Assembly: GCA_021401465.1 (NCBI GenBank)
Contig: JADDMT010000235.1
Coordinates: forward strand, 1-29,490
Direction: 5' to 3'
DNA: 29,490 nucleotides
DNA from: Teratosphaeria epicoccoides
Lineage: Eukaryota; Ascomycota; Dothideomycetes; Mycosphaerellales; Teratosphaeriaceae
The notes under the pieces were generated by a model that searched no databases, was not told the origin of the DNA, and was given only the letters and a program-made list of their open reading frames with translations. Of the stretch, positions 20,739 through 29,490 are shown one piece after another (positions within the stretch are counted from its first letter, which is position 1; each line of letters begins with the position of its first letter). A program made the translations under genes and the position numbers.

Positions 20739-21522
20739 ATGAGGATATCCCTAGCCTTACTAAGTGACGCACGCGGAACATATAGGGTACGGGATGTAGC
20801 ATGCTCATACTACGCAAGGGTAAATAGGTAGATAGCCTGCGTAACATGTGTCATGCGCACACCTTAACACCTTCGCAGCGAGTGCGGGGCAGAGGCTGCT
20901 AACTCGGGCGGGTTTTAATCTGTCACATGTTAGGCGGCTTCGTAACACCTTCGCTTTACATGCAGATCGAGATATCAGGAAACTACGAGTACGTACTTCA
21001 GTTAATCCTTGAAATTATAGGGCGAGCATGCGCGCCGGCCTTGCCAAGTAGCTTGGCTGTCCCTATTTAGTCGTGACTGTGAAGAACGTGTCGCAGAACC
21101 TTAGGGTAGTAGGAAAGTACGCGGACGCTCTACGCGCGCCGCTCGAAACGGCAGGAGCGCGCTCCTGGCGCGGGCCTCGCCACATTTCCATGCTAGTAGG
21201 CTAGCACGAGTGCGGTTAGCGCACATGCGTGACAGCCGCGTTATCCGTTATTGCATTATTCGGTCCCCTTGTAAGTCAACTAAAGGCAGGTACTCTGCGC
21301 ATGTAGTTCGAGTCACTAGCTTAACAGTTGCGGTAGGCAACAGGGGGGCTGTCAGAGGGTATAAAAACCTCATCGCTCCCTAAACTTTCCTGTTCTAAGA
21401 CACTAACATCGACCTCCGCTCCTACTTCGCTTAGCTTGCGCCTCGCTATGTCTGCGGGTCTGTACTAGAGCTCCTTCTTCTTTAATCAATCAATTAAGAT
21501 CAATTAACCTGTCTTAGCTACA
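20739..21522. promoter_or_regulatory. Region between PPT and antisense gene: presumed promoter and 5' UTR of the antisense gene
   Basis: There is no gene in this stretch. It contains a repeated TAACACCTTCGC (about 20864 and 20944), a GC-rich segment, and a perfect 16-bp palindrome CAGGAGCGCGCTCCTG (21152-21167). A TATA box is at 21360-21367 and a pyrimidine-rich tract follows (21375-21395). Confidence 0.5.
21360..21367 (+). promoter_or_regulatory. TATA box (TATAAAAA) of the antisense gene in element B
   Basis: TATAAAAA lies 163 bp upstream of the ATG at 21523 and is followed by C/T-rich sequence suited to a transcription start. Its orientation matches the antisense gene and opposes gag-pol. 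Confidence 0.6.
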
Positions 21523-23019
21523 ATGGCTTATGTGCTGCAGACTAAGTTTGACGCTACTCGCTCTGCCTGCGATCGTTGCTCGTGTCGACAATGCCTCGAC
21601 AACCTTAGTAGCCAAGCTGCACACATCTCTCCTCCGCGTGTTAGTAAGGCGTCCCCTACCCGCGAGGTATGCGTGACTTGTACTAACCGAAGCGTAGCCG
21701 AGATCTACGTTAGCGGGTTTAATGAGGGTAGTGTCTACTACAATTGTGTCAACTATAATAGCAAGCATCAAAAATGCCAAGACCTCCCTAAAGAGGTGTA
21801 TAGCGAGTACAACTAGCTCTGCCGTAACATCGATGACTTCTAGAGTACGCGTAACGAGGGGATTGCTAAAGGTACTCTGACTATGAACAGGCTACAGGCT
21901 AAGTACCGCGAGGTACTTGCCTACCTGCTTGGCGCCCTCTCGTGCTTTACCGCGACTGCTAACCGTTCTCACAGCAGCGTTCGCTTCGACTCTCTGCTAA
22001 CAGGCGAAAACGTTTGTCTAGGTCTGATCGCAGACTTAGTCTAGAAGATCTTGAAGGTGCTAACCGTTAGGGTCGAGACCTTCGCCATAGTACGCATACA
22101 GTGCGGGTGCCCTCCGAGTATAAATGCTGACTTTCTCCGCTAGGCTAACGTTAGCGTCGAGAAATATCCGACTAGCCGTCAGCGTTAGCAACTCGGGGCC
22201 CTTGCCTCTATTAACGATGACTTTAAGACGCGGATGATCCGCAAGAAGGTCATCAAGCAATTCACTACTCCCGCCGCTAAGGCTACGCCCTAGCGCCGTA
22301 CCGAGAGGCAGCCTGCCTCTAAGCCGGTCCCGAGGACTAAGCCGTAAGTTACTCACTCGAATCCTGTCGCGTGCGTACAGCTAACACATTGTAGCGCCGC
22401 CGCCTACGCCGCCTCGACGCTACTGTCCAAGAAGAAGAAGAGGGCCAGGGCCGAAATTGAGGTCAGCGACGAGGAAGCCGAGCCTTCCCTGCTTGCGACC
22501 CGCACTACGTCCGTCAAGACGCTAAGGCACAAGCCTCTAGGCCAGATCTTTGAGGATGAGGAGGATGACGACGTTCAGGATACCTTCGGTCCTGACGTGA
22601 TCCCTTCGCGCCGTAGTGTCACCGCACTAGTTGCGCCTGAGGGAGACACCGAGTCCGATGATGTGGTCGACACTCGTGTCAAGAAGCGCAAGATGATCTC
22701 GAGGGCCGAGCGCGACAGCCGCAAGCGCGCTCGAGTCTCTTCGCCTTCTGATGCTAAGGATAAGGTAGTCGTCGCGACTAGGCGCGGTAAGGGTGTCGCT
22801 AGTTCTCCGGCTACTATAGGCTCTGAAGACGAGCTCCCTCGCAACCTACTAAAGAAGAAGATGCCGGCCTCTCTTCGTGGCGTTGCTACCCCCGTTACTC
22901 ATAGTCGCTTCGGGGTGTTTAGTAGACCCTATGCAGGTAGGTAGTCCCTAGCGGACCGTAACAAGAAAGACTCTCCTGCTTCGGGTTTAGTCAGGAAGCC
23001 CCTAACTAGTAGTCGCTAA
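21523..23019 (+). pseudogene. Antisense accessory gene of element B: Cys-rich, basic putative nuclear protein
   Basis: ATG at 21523 (context CTACAATGG) to TAA at 23017-23019 gives about 481 residues after removing a predicted 51-nt intron (22344-22394: GTAAGT, branch GCTAAC, 3' TAG). The only in-frame TAA before the end lies inside that intron. The seven other stops are all TAG, as expected from CAG or TGG mutation. Cysteines are at residues 16, 19, 21, 24, 50, 53, 75 and 85. Residue 78 is Tyr (TAT) where a C-x2-C-x21-C-x2-C-x6-C zinc-binding pattern would need Cys (TGT). The C-terminal half is charged, with acidic runs (EDEEDDD) and basic nuclear-localisation-like segments (KKKKRARA near 286, VKKRK near 370, RKRARV). 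The gene is tail-to-tail with pol, 140 bp apart. The N-terminus resembles small Cys-rich proteins I recall from ascomycete mobile elements, but I cannot name a family. Confidence 0.7.
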
Positions 23020-23159
23020 GCATTAGCTACGAAGCTAATCCGAGCATGTCTCTTGTTCTTCTTAGGTTTATTCTGGGTGTGCCTTTAGGCATTAATGATG
23101 TATGAGTAGGGCGTTTGCTTCTTGTTGTCACTTCGCGCGTTATACGCTACATACACGTG

Positions 23160-26100
23160 TTAAGAATTCTGCTCTAGAACCCTCATCTTCCTACGAATCG
23201 ACCTTCTCAAGCCCTGCTTACGCCTCCTCCGCTCTTCGAATTCACGAATAGCTTCCGGAGCGTTCTTGTAGTCTTTAGCTAGAACCCATTATGTGTACTT
23301 AGGTAGGTATCCTTTCTACTTTACTAGATAGTACGTTGCGCCCTTACGCCGCATACTGTCCTTAATACCCTCGACTTCCTACTCTTCGTTCTCTTCTGCT
23401 ACTAGCATCGGGTCCGCGGGCTCTTCGCCCTCGCGCTATACCTATAGTTCGAGTAGAGATACGTAGAAGACGTCGTGCACACGATACGACGATGGCAACA
23501 ATAGCTAGTACGCCTGCGAGCCTATCGCGTTACGTATCCGGAAGGGTCTGATAAACCTTAGCGTCATCTTCTTGCTCGGAAGTTTCAGCTTGAGATTCTT
23601 CGTCGACAGTAACACCTTCGTACTAACTGCGTACTGCATCGGTTTAGCACAGGTGTTATTATGTTTAATCTGGGATTCTGAGGCCTTTTTCTAGTGTTCT
23701 ATTAGCACCGAATGTACCTCGCGCATACGCCGCGCTAATTCCGCGGCGGCTAGCACCCTCTCCTTAGAAGACTCGTCCTGAGGCGGTTCTAGGTGTATTT
23801 CCGGATCAAAGCCATAAAGAATCTAAAATAGCGACATGCGTATAGTAGCATGCACGCTGTTATTAACTGCAAATTCCGCCATAGGAATTGCGTCGGCCTA
23901 GGCATCCTAGTTCTTAGCGTAGTAGCACCGAAGGTACTGCTTAAGAGTCTAGTTCATACGTTTAGTCTAACTATTAGTCTGTAGATAGAATGCTGTACTT
24001 AGGCGGTGCTTGACACGTACCTTAAACACAAATTCTTGCTAGTATTTACTAGTAAAGACAGAACCTCGATCCGATAGGATACTTCGGGGGACACTAAAGC
24101 GCTATATGACTTCGTCGCGAAGTAGCCGCGCAAGCTCGCCGCTTGTGCACTTTTTCGTACATAGGATGAAGATATTCATCTTCGAGTATTAGTCGACTAC
24201 TATAAGGACAGCATTAACTACATTGCCTTTCTACTTTGCTAGCAGCAGTTTAGTAATGAAATCTATGGTCAAGTCTTGCCATGGTCTCTCTAGTAGTAGG
24301 AGCGCCTAAGTATCGCCGTAGGGGCGATGGCGCCGAGATTTGCTAATCTGGCACGTCTAGCAGGATTTGACATAGTTAGAGACATCCTGTTCTAGCGTAG
24401 GCTACTAGTATTTGCGTCTAAGAAGTGCGTTCGTCTTCTCTACGCCAAAATGGCCCGCGAGTTCATCGTCATGATAAATACAGAGGAGCTGCGAACAGAG
24501 TGCGTAGTTAGCGGGTACGTAGAGCCTATTGTCAAAGTACTACAAGTCGCCTAACTTGGTCTAGTACTTCAGACCGCCTGCGGTGTCCTAGAGGGCTACA
24601 CCCTCATTGATTAACTCCGGTTCTCGCTCTTGCAACCGCTGAATAAGTCTCGAGACTTCTTCAAAGGGTTCTTTAGACATCGCATGCTTACTGCATGTAA
24701 GCCGGTTAACTACCGCACGGATCGAGCTAGACATAGTCGCCACAACTGCCAGATAGGAGGGTTCGTCACTAGCGGAGGCCGTGAGGCCCTATTAGACCTG
24801 CAGTCGACCTACAAGAGGAGCTAACAACGGATCGCCGCCCTAAACTACAAGCTTCGTTTGCAGCGTAGGGAGAAGCTGTTAGTCACCCTCTTCCCTAGTG
24901 TCGTAGTCCGGTTGTCGCGAAGGACCGTTAGCTAGATTCGTCTTTCCAGAACGATGCTAGATAACGAAGTCAAAGCTAGCGAGGAAAGTCGCCTACCTTG
25001 CTTGCCGACTACTTAGCTGCTTTACGCCCATGAAGCCGCGAAGGTTGTTATAGTCGGTAAGCACCTTAATAGGGTGCGCTGCGCCTTCGAGGTAGTGTCG
25101 GTACTCCTTGAAGCCGTCAACAATAGCCAAAAGCTCTTAGTCGTGAGTCTCGTAGTTAAGCTTAGCGCCCTGCATCTTCCGCGACTAGAAGGCAATCGGG
25201 TACTATCGCGCACTGCCTTCGTGCGACTAGAGCTGCGATATAATTGCGGCTATTGCGAATTTTGAAGCATTAGTCTCTATCCGGATCTTCGTAGCGGGGT
25301 CAAAGTGCCGAAGTATAGGCGTAGTTTGAAAAGCTGCTTTAAGTTCAGAGAAGGCCTTACTCTAAGCCTCCTCCTAAGGCACTTTCCCTAGCTTTTTTCC
25401 TTGAACCGCGCCCTTTGCAAGGGCCGTGAGGGGAGCCACGATCTTCGAGTAAGATCGTATGAATCTGCGGTAGAAGTTAGTAAATCCTAGGAACACCTGC
25501 ACTTCTCAGAGGGTAGTCGGCCGCGGCTACTCCGCGATTACGGACACCCTTTAGTCATCTATGATAACTCCTTCCGTGGAGACGATGTATCCGAGAAACT
25601 CAATCCTATCCGTCAGGAATGAGCACTTCTTTAGGTTCGCGTACAGAGCGAACTTGCGGAGCCGTTCGAGTACTATACTTAGATGCCGAATATGCTCCTC
25701 CTTTAAGTCAGAATAGACTAGTATATCGTCTAAATATACTACGTAGCAGGTGTCAACGAGGCCGGCTAGGGCCCGGTTAATATACGCTTAGAACGTCGCT
25801 AGTGCGTTAGTTAAGCTAAATGGCATCACTGTATACTCGAAGTGTCTGTACTACGTTCGGAATGTAGTCTTCTACTTGTCGCCCTTTCGGATCGGTATCT
25901 AGTAGTAGGCGTCCTTCAAGTCGATAGACAAGAAGATAGCGGCGCGACTAAGGCGGTCAAGCGTCTTGCTAATAAGTAGTAGGGGGCAGCAGTTCTTCTA
26001 GGTTACCGCGTTAAGGCCCCTATAGTTAACGCATAGGCGGAGTGTGTTGTCCTTCTTCGGGACGAACATAACTAACGCTCTAGCCTCGCTGTCGCTTCGT

Positions 26101-28124
26101 CGGATCCACGCGTTCCTTTGCGCCTTGTAGAGGTAGTCTCGAAGTGTTTCGAGCTACGATTCCGACATGGGGTACAGAGGTCGATACGGAGGATTGTAAC
26201 CCTCCTTAAGGTTAATCGCATGTTCCACGTCTAGGGCCCGGGCATAGGCCGCAGCCTCTGCGTCGAAAATATCGGCGTATTCCTCTAACTCAGGTAGAAG
26301 GGTAACGTCTTCCTTGATGTTCTGTATGCGGACCGCATACATGCATTAGACCTTCTTCATGTCCTTATAGAAGCTATGTGCGTCACGTATCTGCACCGTA
26401 GGAACTTCGCCTATAGAGCCGTAGAACTAGTTGTTAGTAGCTCTATTAACAACGACTCCCTGCTTGTAGCGCCAAGGGCGGCCGAGTAGGAGCTCCTTAT
26501 CAGGAACGTCTTTAGCGTAGAAGACTTCGTTAGTCTCGCGCACTTCTCCCGAGGAGTCCGCGAGTTAGAGGCGCATGTTGTACGCGCCTCGAGCCGCTGC
26601 GCCTTCGCCCTAAAAAGACTTCATGGTAGGCAGCAGGGCTCCTAGGATCGGCTTCAAACCGAGCCGTACGATTACCCTCTAGGGTATCACGTTAACCTCC
26701 GCAAGGTCATCTAACATATAGTCTACTAGCTCGAGCGAGCCATTAACTCGGACCACGCCGGATAGGCGCCGCGCAGGCCACGAGTCTACACTATTAGTGA
26801 CAGACAGCTTAGATACCCGCGGTAGCCATTCGGTTGTCTCGGGCTTGTCCTTCTTTCGCCTCCCCTCTAGGGAGGTTTCGGACACCTTGCTTACCTTCTT
26901 CCTATCACTTCGTTTAGGATAGCGAGCCGCCTAGTAGTCCCTCGCTCTACAGATGTAGCAGCTACTCGGAGGCTTCTTGCTACTATCTTTTAGCTCGGAG
27001 GGCTTACTCCTCTAGAATGAACTACCGCGTTAGACGTGACCCCTAGGGCGCTTATAATAGCGGCCCTTCGGGGGGTCCTCAGGGCTTAGACGCTTATTGT
27101 CCTTACCGCCCGATTTTCCATTTCGCTTCAAGGTGATTTCCATACGTGTCGCAAGGGACACGAGGTCTTGCCGAGTTGTCGGAAGTTCATGAAAAGTCAT
27201 GATTATGTTCCGAAGATTGTCATTAAGTTTGACGAGCAAGTGCCGCACGCGTTGCGTCTTAGTATAGGGTAGCATCTGTCCCTCGAGTGTGGCGAGATAG
27301 GTTGCGAAGCTAGAGGTTGTTTGTCCCTTCCCCTGCTTAGCCTTCTCGTACTCGACAGACACGGTAAGGGCGCGATTCCCCGGATCCTCGACCTAGTCGA
27401 CACAGAACTAGCGAAAGTCCGCCTACGTATACGTTCTGTCGTAGACCTGCATAAGGTCATACCGCTCATGCTAATTGTTGCGAGGTTCCTTATCCTCTTC
27501 GAGCCACATCACACTAAAGGCAACTCGTTCGCCCTCTGTAGAATATCCGCGTAGGTTAAGCACGAAAACTGCCTCACACGCCTGCAAGAAAGTTCGAGCC
27601 TCCTTCAAGGTGTCTCCCTTGAATGGCTTTAGGTTACGTGCGTTACGACTACCTCCTAGTTAGCCTACTATGGCCCCGAATTCAGGCACTAAGTTCGCGG
27701 GTACACGCGGAGGGTCTGCGCCTCCTAGTAAGTTGTCTTCGCGGGTCCCTAGCGTGAAATCTTGCTAGATTTCTTCGTCCGCTAGTTCGTTAGTACCGCT
27801 TATAGCGACGTCTTTGTCGTCCTCGCCGTTGTCGCTGCCAGGAGCGGTGCGGCTCTAGCTCTAGTTCGCAAGGCGGTTCGCGACCTAATCGACAATCATG
27901 GCTACAAGGGCCAGGTCGATAGTCGGGGTTAGCTGCGGTCCCTGTGCGGGGGGTCTATTGCCTAGTCTGCCGCGTAATTGTCCTCTAGCGGAACCGTCGC
28001 TTAATGCAGTGTCGCTCGTAGCAGGTACTTCTGCGGGCTGGTTACTTAGGCTAGCTTCGCCATCGCGGGCGCTCGGGATGGCGCTCGCTACGCGTTAGTT
28101 GCGAGTTCGTAGTGCTCTAGACAT
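23160..28124 (-). pseudogene. gag-pol: gag-pol of element B, single frame, with C-terminal chromodomain
   Basis: ATG at 28124 (49 nt inside the 5' LTR) to TAA at 23162-23160 is one frame of about 1,654 codons broken only by TAG-type stops. The capsid-like region is at about 27650-27000. The knuckle at 26960-26919 reads CYICRARDY-stop-AARY, in which the His and last Cys of C-x2-C-x4-H-x4-C have both become Tyr. The protease-like stretch YMLDDLAEVNVIP (about 26720-26680) lacks the canonical D-S/T-G. RT YLDD at 25736-25725 is intact, and RNase H follows. Integrase has AGHFGVEKT...SCxTC zinc-binding sequence (about 24450-24340), a first catalytic Asp in TIDFITK (about 24260) and SDRGSVFTS (about 24070). 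A chromodomain (YYLVK-stop-KGY and KNAPEAIREFEER, about 23380-23220) would target integration to methylated-histone chromatin. Confidence 0.93.
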
Positions 28125-28173
28125 ATCGTAGTATTCTCTGCTAGACTGCAAAGCAGGGGGGAGAAAGCAGAAC

Positions 28174-28533
28174 TAATATAGATGTATGTGCTATATGATA
28201 TGAAAATATCTTGCAGTGTGACAGAGTAATCCGACCTTTTAGTAGGTACAAGACAGCGCTGCTTTCTGCTTATTGCAGAGGTGGCGCTAAGGGTGCTTAT
28301 AACCCCTGACACTCCTTAATTAGGGAAAGCATGTCCGAGCCTAACCCCGTAGGGGTACCGTAGGGTCAGCGACGTGGGGGCGTCCTACGTCGACAACTGA
28401 TCCCACTCGGACGACATACGAGCTAACGTATGTACGAAGGACCCCCTTGCCATATGTGGCAGGGTCACTGCATGCTAAGGGCGGCCATTAGAACCTATGC
28501 GGTTCAAATGGTCCCCTAGTATCAACCGTATTA
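28174..28533 (-). repeat. 5' LTR of element B
   Basis: This 360-bp LTR is about 95-96% identical to 20365-20724. Its terminal TG and CA both read TA in places (TAATACGG at the start, ATTA at the end), as expected from CpA mutation. It lies 49 bp upstream of the gag start. No TGG-type primer-binding site abuts it. Confidence 0.92.
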
Positions 28534-28538
28534 CTAAT
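28534..28538. repeat. Right target-site duplication of element B (CTAAT)
   Basis: This is the partner of CTGAT at 20360-20364, with one G-to-A change. It is followed at once by AACGCACGC, which continues the interrupted element A frame. Confidence 0.85.
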
Positions 28539-29352
28539 AACGCACGCGCTGATACACTTAGCCGCTAGACTAACTACATGAAGGGCGTGAAGCAGGAGAA
28601 ACACGCTGTTCTCTAAGAAAATAGCGATAGCACGCTAGGAGTTAACTGACTCCTAGCCATGACTATCACATAGACTAGTAAATTTCAGGACGACCTGAAG
28701 AACGCGCTAGTCTACGACCTAACTGCACTTGCTGTCCGCGAAGACATGAATAGACAGGAGGATTAGGAAGACGAAGATAGAATCCTTCTGTTTTAAGGAT
28801 TAGTATACATGCTAACGTCTTTACGATTAGAGCTACTATAACTCCGACATGACGTACCTTAGGCAGGACACCCGGGAGTGTCTAAAATGAAGCAAATTCT
28901 CTGACAAGAATATTACTTCCCTAGGATAAGCAAGGTAATCGAGGACTACGTCCGCTAATGTGTAACTTGCTAACAAAGTAAGTATGACCGTTACAAACCG
29001 TATAGGCTACTACAACTACTTAAGGTACCTTAACAGCCATGGGAGTCGCTCGCCATGGATTTCATCGTTAAACTACCTTAGTTAAGAGAACCCGCTACAA
29101 ATGAGTTCTTCGACGGGATCATGGTAGTAGTTAACTAATTCACTAAGTTTAGGAAGTTTATCCCTTACTACGAAGACTTTAAGACTAAAGATATTACGCA
29201 TGTCTTCATCAAATAGGTAGTAGTACTACACGGTATGTTATAGGACCTAGTAACAGATCGAGGATCTGTGTTTACCTCTAACTTCTAGAGAGCCCTAATA
29301 AGACAATTCCAGGTTAGACATCGACTAAGTACTTCCTTCTACCCTTAGACAG
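28539..29352 (+). pseudogene. pol: pol of element A copy 2, C-terminal part (end of RNase H, integrase), interrupted by a third family A LTR
   Basis: The frame resumes with NARADTLSR, the usual end of gypsy RNase H. The integrase zinc-binding module follows (LRHDVP, AGHPGVSK, then CVTC after DYVR; about 28838-28970). The core has MDFIVKLP (first catalytic Asp, about 29056) and VTDRGSVFTS (second Asp, about 29257). It stops at RHRLSTSFYP, just before the position of the third catalytic residue, where the TGTCATG of another LTR begins. Stops are mainly TAG and TAA, with two TGA at likely Trp positions. Confidence 0.92.
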
Positions 29353-29490
29353 TGTCATGGGTATCAGGAGTACTGTCCGGAGTACTGTAGGATACAGGAT
29401 CATGTAGGTCCTAAGTGCTATGAGTCATAGTACCGTCATGGGAGTACTATGAGTCATAGGCATAGTCATGGAAGAAAGGATCTGTCACGT
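29353..29490 (+). repeat. Third LTR of family A, truncated by window end
   Basis: TGTCATGGGTATCAGGAG begins a sequence nearly identical to the copy 1 LTR (reverse complement of 3548-3411). It keeps TG where copy 1 has TA at CATGGGAG and CATGGAAG, so it is the least mutated of the three. Whether it is a solo LTR or the start of a full element cannot be seen here. Confidence 0.9.

Larger units (their letters stand above)
20365..28533 (-). mobile_element. Complete Ty3/gypsy chromodomain retrotransposon (element B), nested in element A copy 2
   Basis: The element is 8,169 bp with two 360-bp direct LTRs and 5-bp target duplications. In sense (minus) order it reads 5' LTR 28533-28174, single-frame gag-pol 28124-23160 ending in a chromodomain, about 2.4 kb containing an antisense gene (21523-23019), a PPT (20738-20725), and 3' LTR 20724-20365. 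The LTRs differ at about 15 positions, all but one transitions. The extra antisense gene is unusual for the class. Confidence 0.95.

Noticed and set aside
21514..22844. Minus-strand open frames at 21514-21780, 22060-22356 and 22575-22844
   Set aside because: They are antisense shadows of the accessory gene at 21523-23019, which has the TATA box, intron and coherent composition.
24630..27663. Short frames on both strands at 24630-24824, 25022-25265, 27203-27469 and 27321-27663
   Set aside because: They overlap gag-pol of element B in other frames and show no family features.
5732..28124. Possible reassignment of TAG to a sense codon, because most in-frame stops are TAG
   Set aside because: TAG replaces both Gln (CAG) and Trp (TGG), TAA also occurs, and the same C-to-T bias is present in LTRs and on both strands. 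Mutation in CpA context explains it without a code change.
28148..28173. Purine-rich tract before the right LTR of element B, suggesting a plus-strand element
   Set aside because: Gag-pol runs on the minus strand and a better purine tract (AGGAGGAGGGGCAG) abuts the left LTR on that strand. The right tract is leader sequence after the 5' LTR.
28088..28312. Minus-strand open frame spanning LTR and gag leader of element B
   Set aside because: It crosses the LTR boundary out of the gag frame and has no coding features.

Overview
The window looks like a repeat-dense, gene-poor stretch of a filamentous ascomycete (Pezizomycotina-type) genome. The reasons are chromodomain-type Ty3/gypsy LTR retrotransposons, a Plavaka-family DNA transposase, short spliceosomal introns (predicted 46, 51 and 91 nt), and pervasive C-to-T changes in CpA context on both strands (CAG to TAG, TGG to TAG, CTG to CTA). 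Those changes are the signature of repeat-induced point mutation (RIP). I see no intact host gene, rRNA, tRNA or prokaryotic feature. Nearly every reading frame is long and coherent but broken by in-frame TAG and, less often, TAA.

Layout. 1-3548: gypsy element A, copy 1 (minus strand, cut by the window start), with its 5' LTR at 3115-3548. 3549-5075: a degenerate plus-strand reading frame, a 55-bp direct repeat, and a 76-bp-arm near-perfect inverted repeat. 5075-14310: an old, heavily mutated DNA-transposon block with a 94-bp tandem array, a Plavaka transposase (minus, 9227-5732) and an SNF2/SF2 helicase-like gene (minus, 13995 to about 10076). A 22-bp palindromic repeat lies beside and between these genes. 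14805-15962: a cysteine-rich minus-strand frame of unknown function. 15990-16128: the first 139 bp of an LTR of gypsy element B, truncated by insertion of element A copy 2. 16129-20364 and 28539-29352: element A copy 2 (plus strand), split by a complete 8.2-kb element B (20365-28533, minus strand, 360-bp LTRs, target duplication CTGAT/CTAAT). 29353-29490: the start of a third LTR of family A, inserted in the integrase of copy 2 and cut by the window end.

How the parts work together. Element A encodes Gag (632 codons in both copies) and Pol in the -1 frame. A GGGAAAC slippery heptamer lies at the overlap, a few codons after the last stops in the pol frame. Element B encodes Gag-Pol in one frame of about 1,654 codons ending in a chromodomain. 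Between the pol end and the 3' LTR it also carries a gene on the opposite strand, with its own TATA box, a predicted 51-nt intron, a Cys-rich N-terminus and basic nuclear-localisation-like segments. That antisense gene and the Plavaka/helicase pair are the most interesting items. The nesting order is B-type LTR, then A2, then B and A3 into A2. All boundaries come from reading the sequence by eye.
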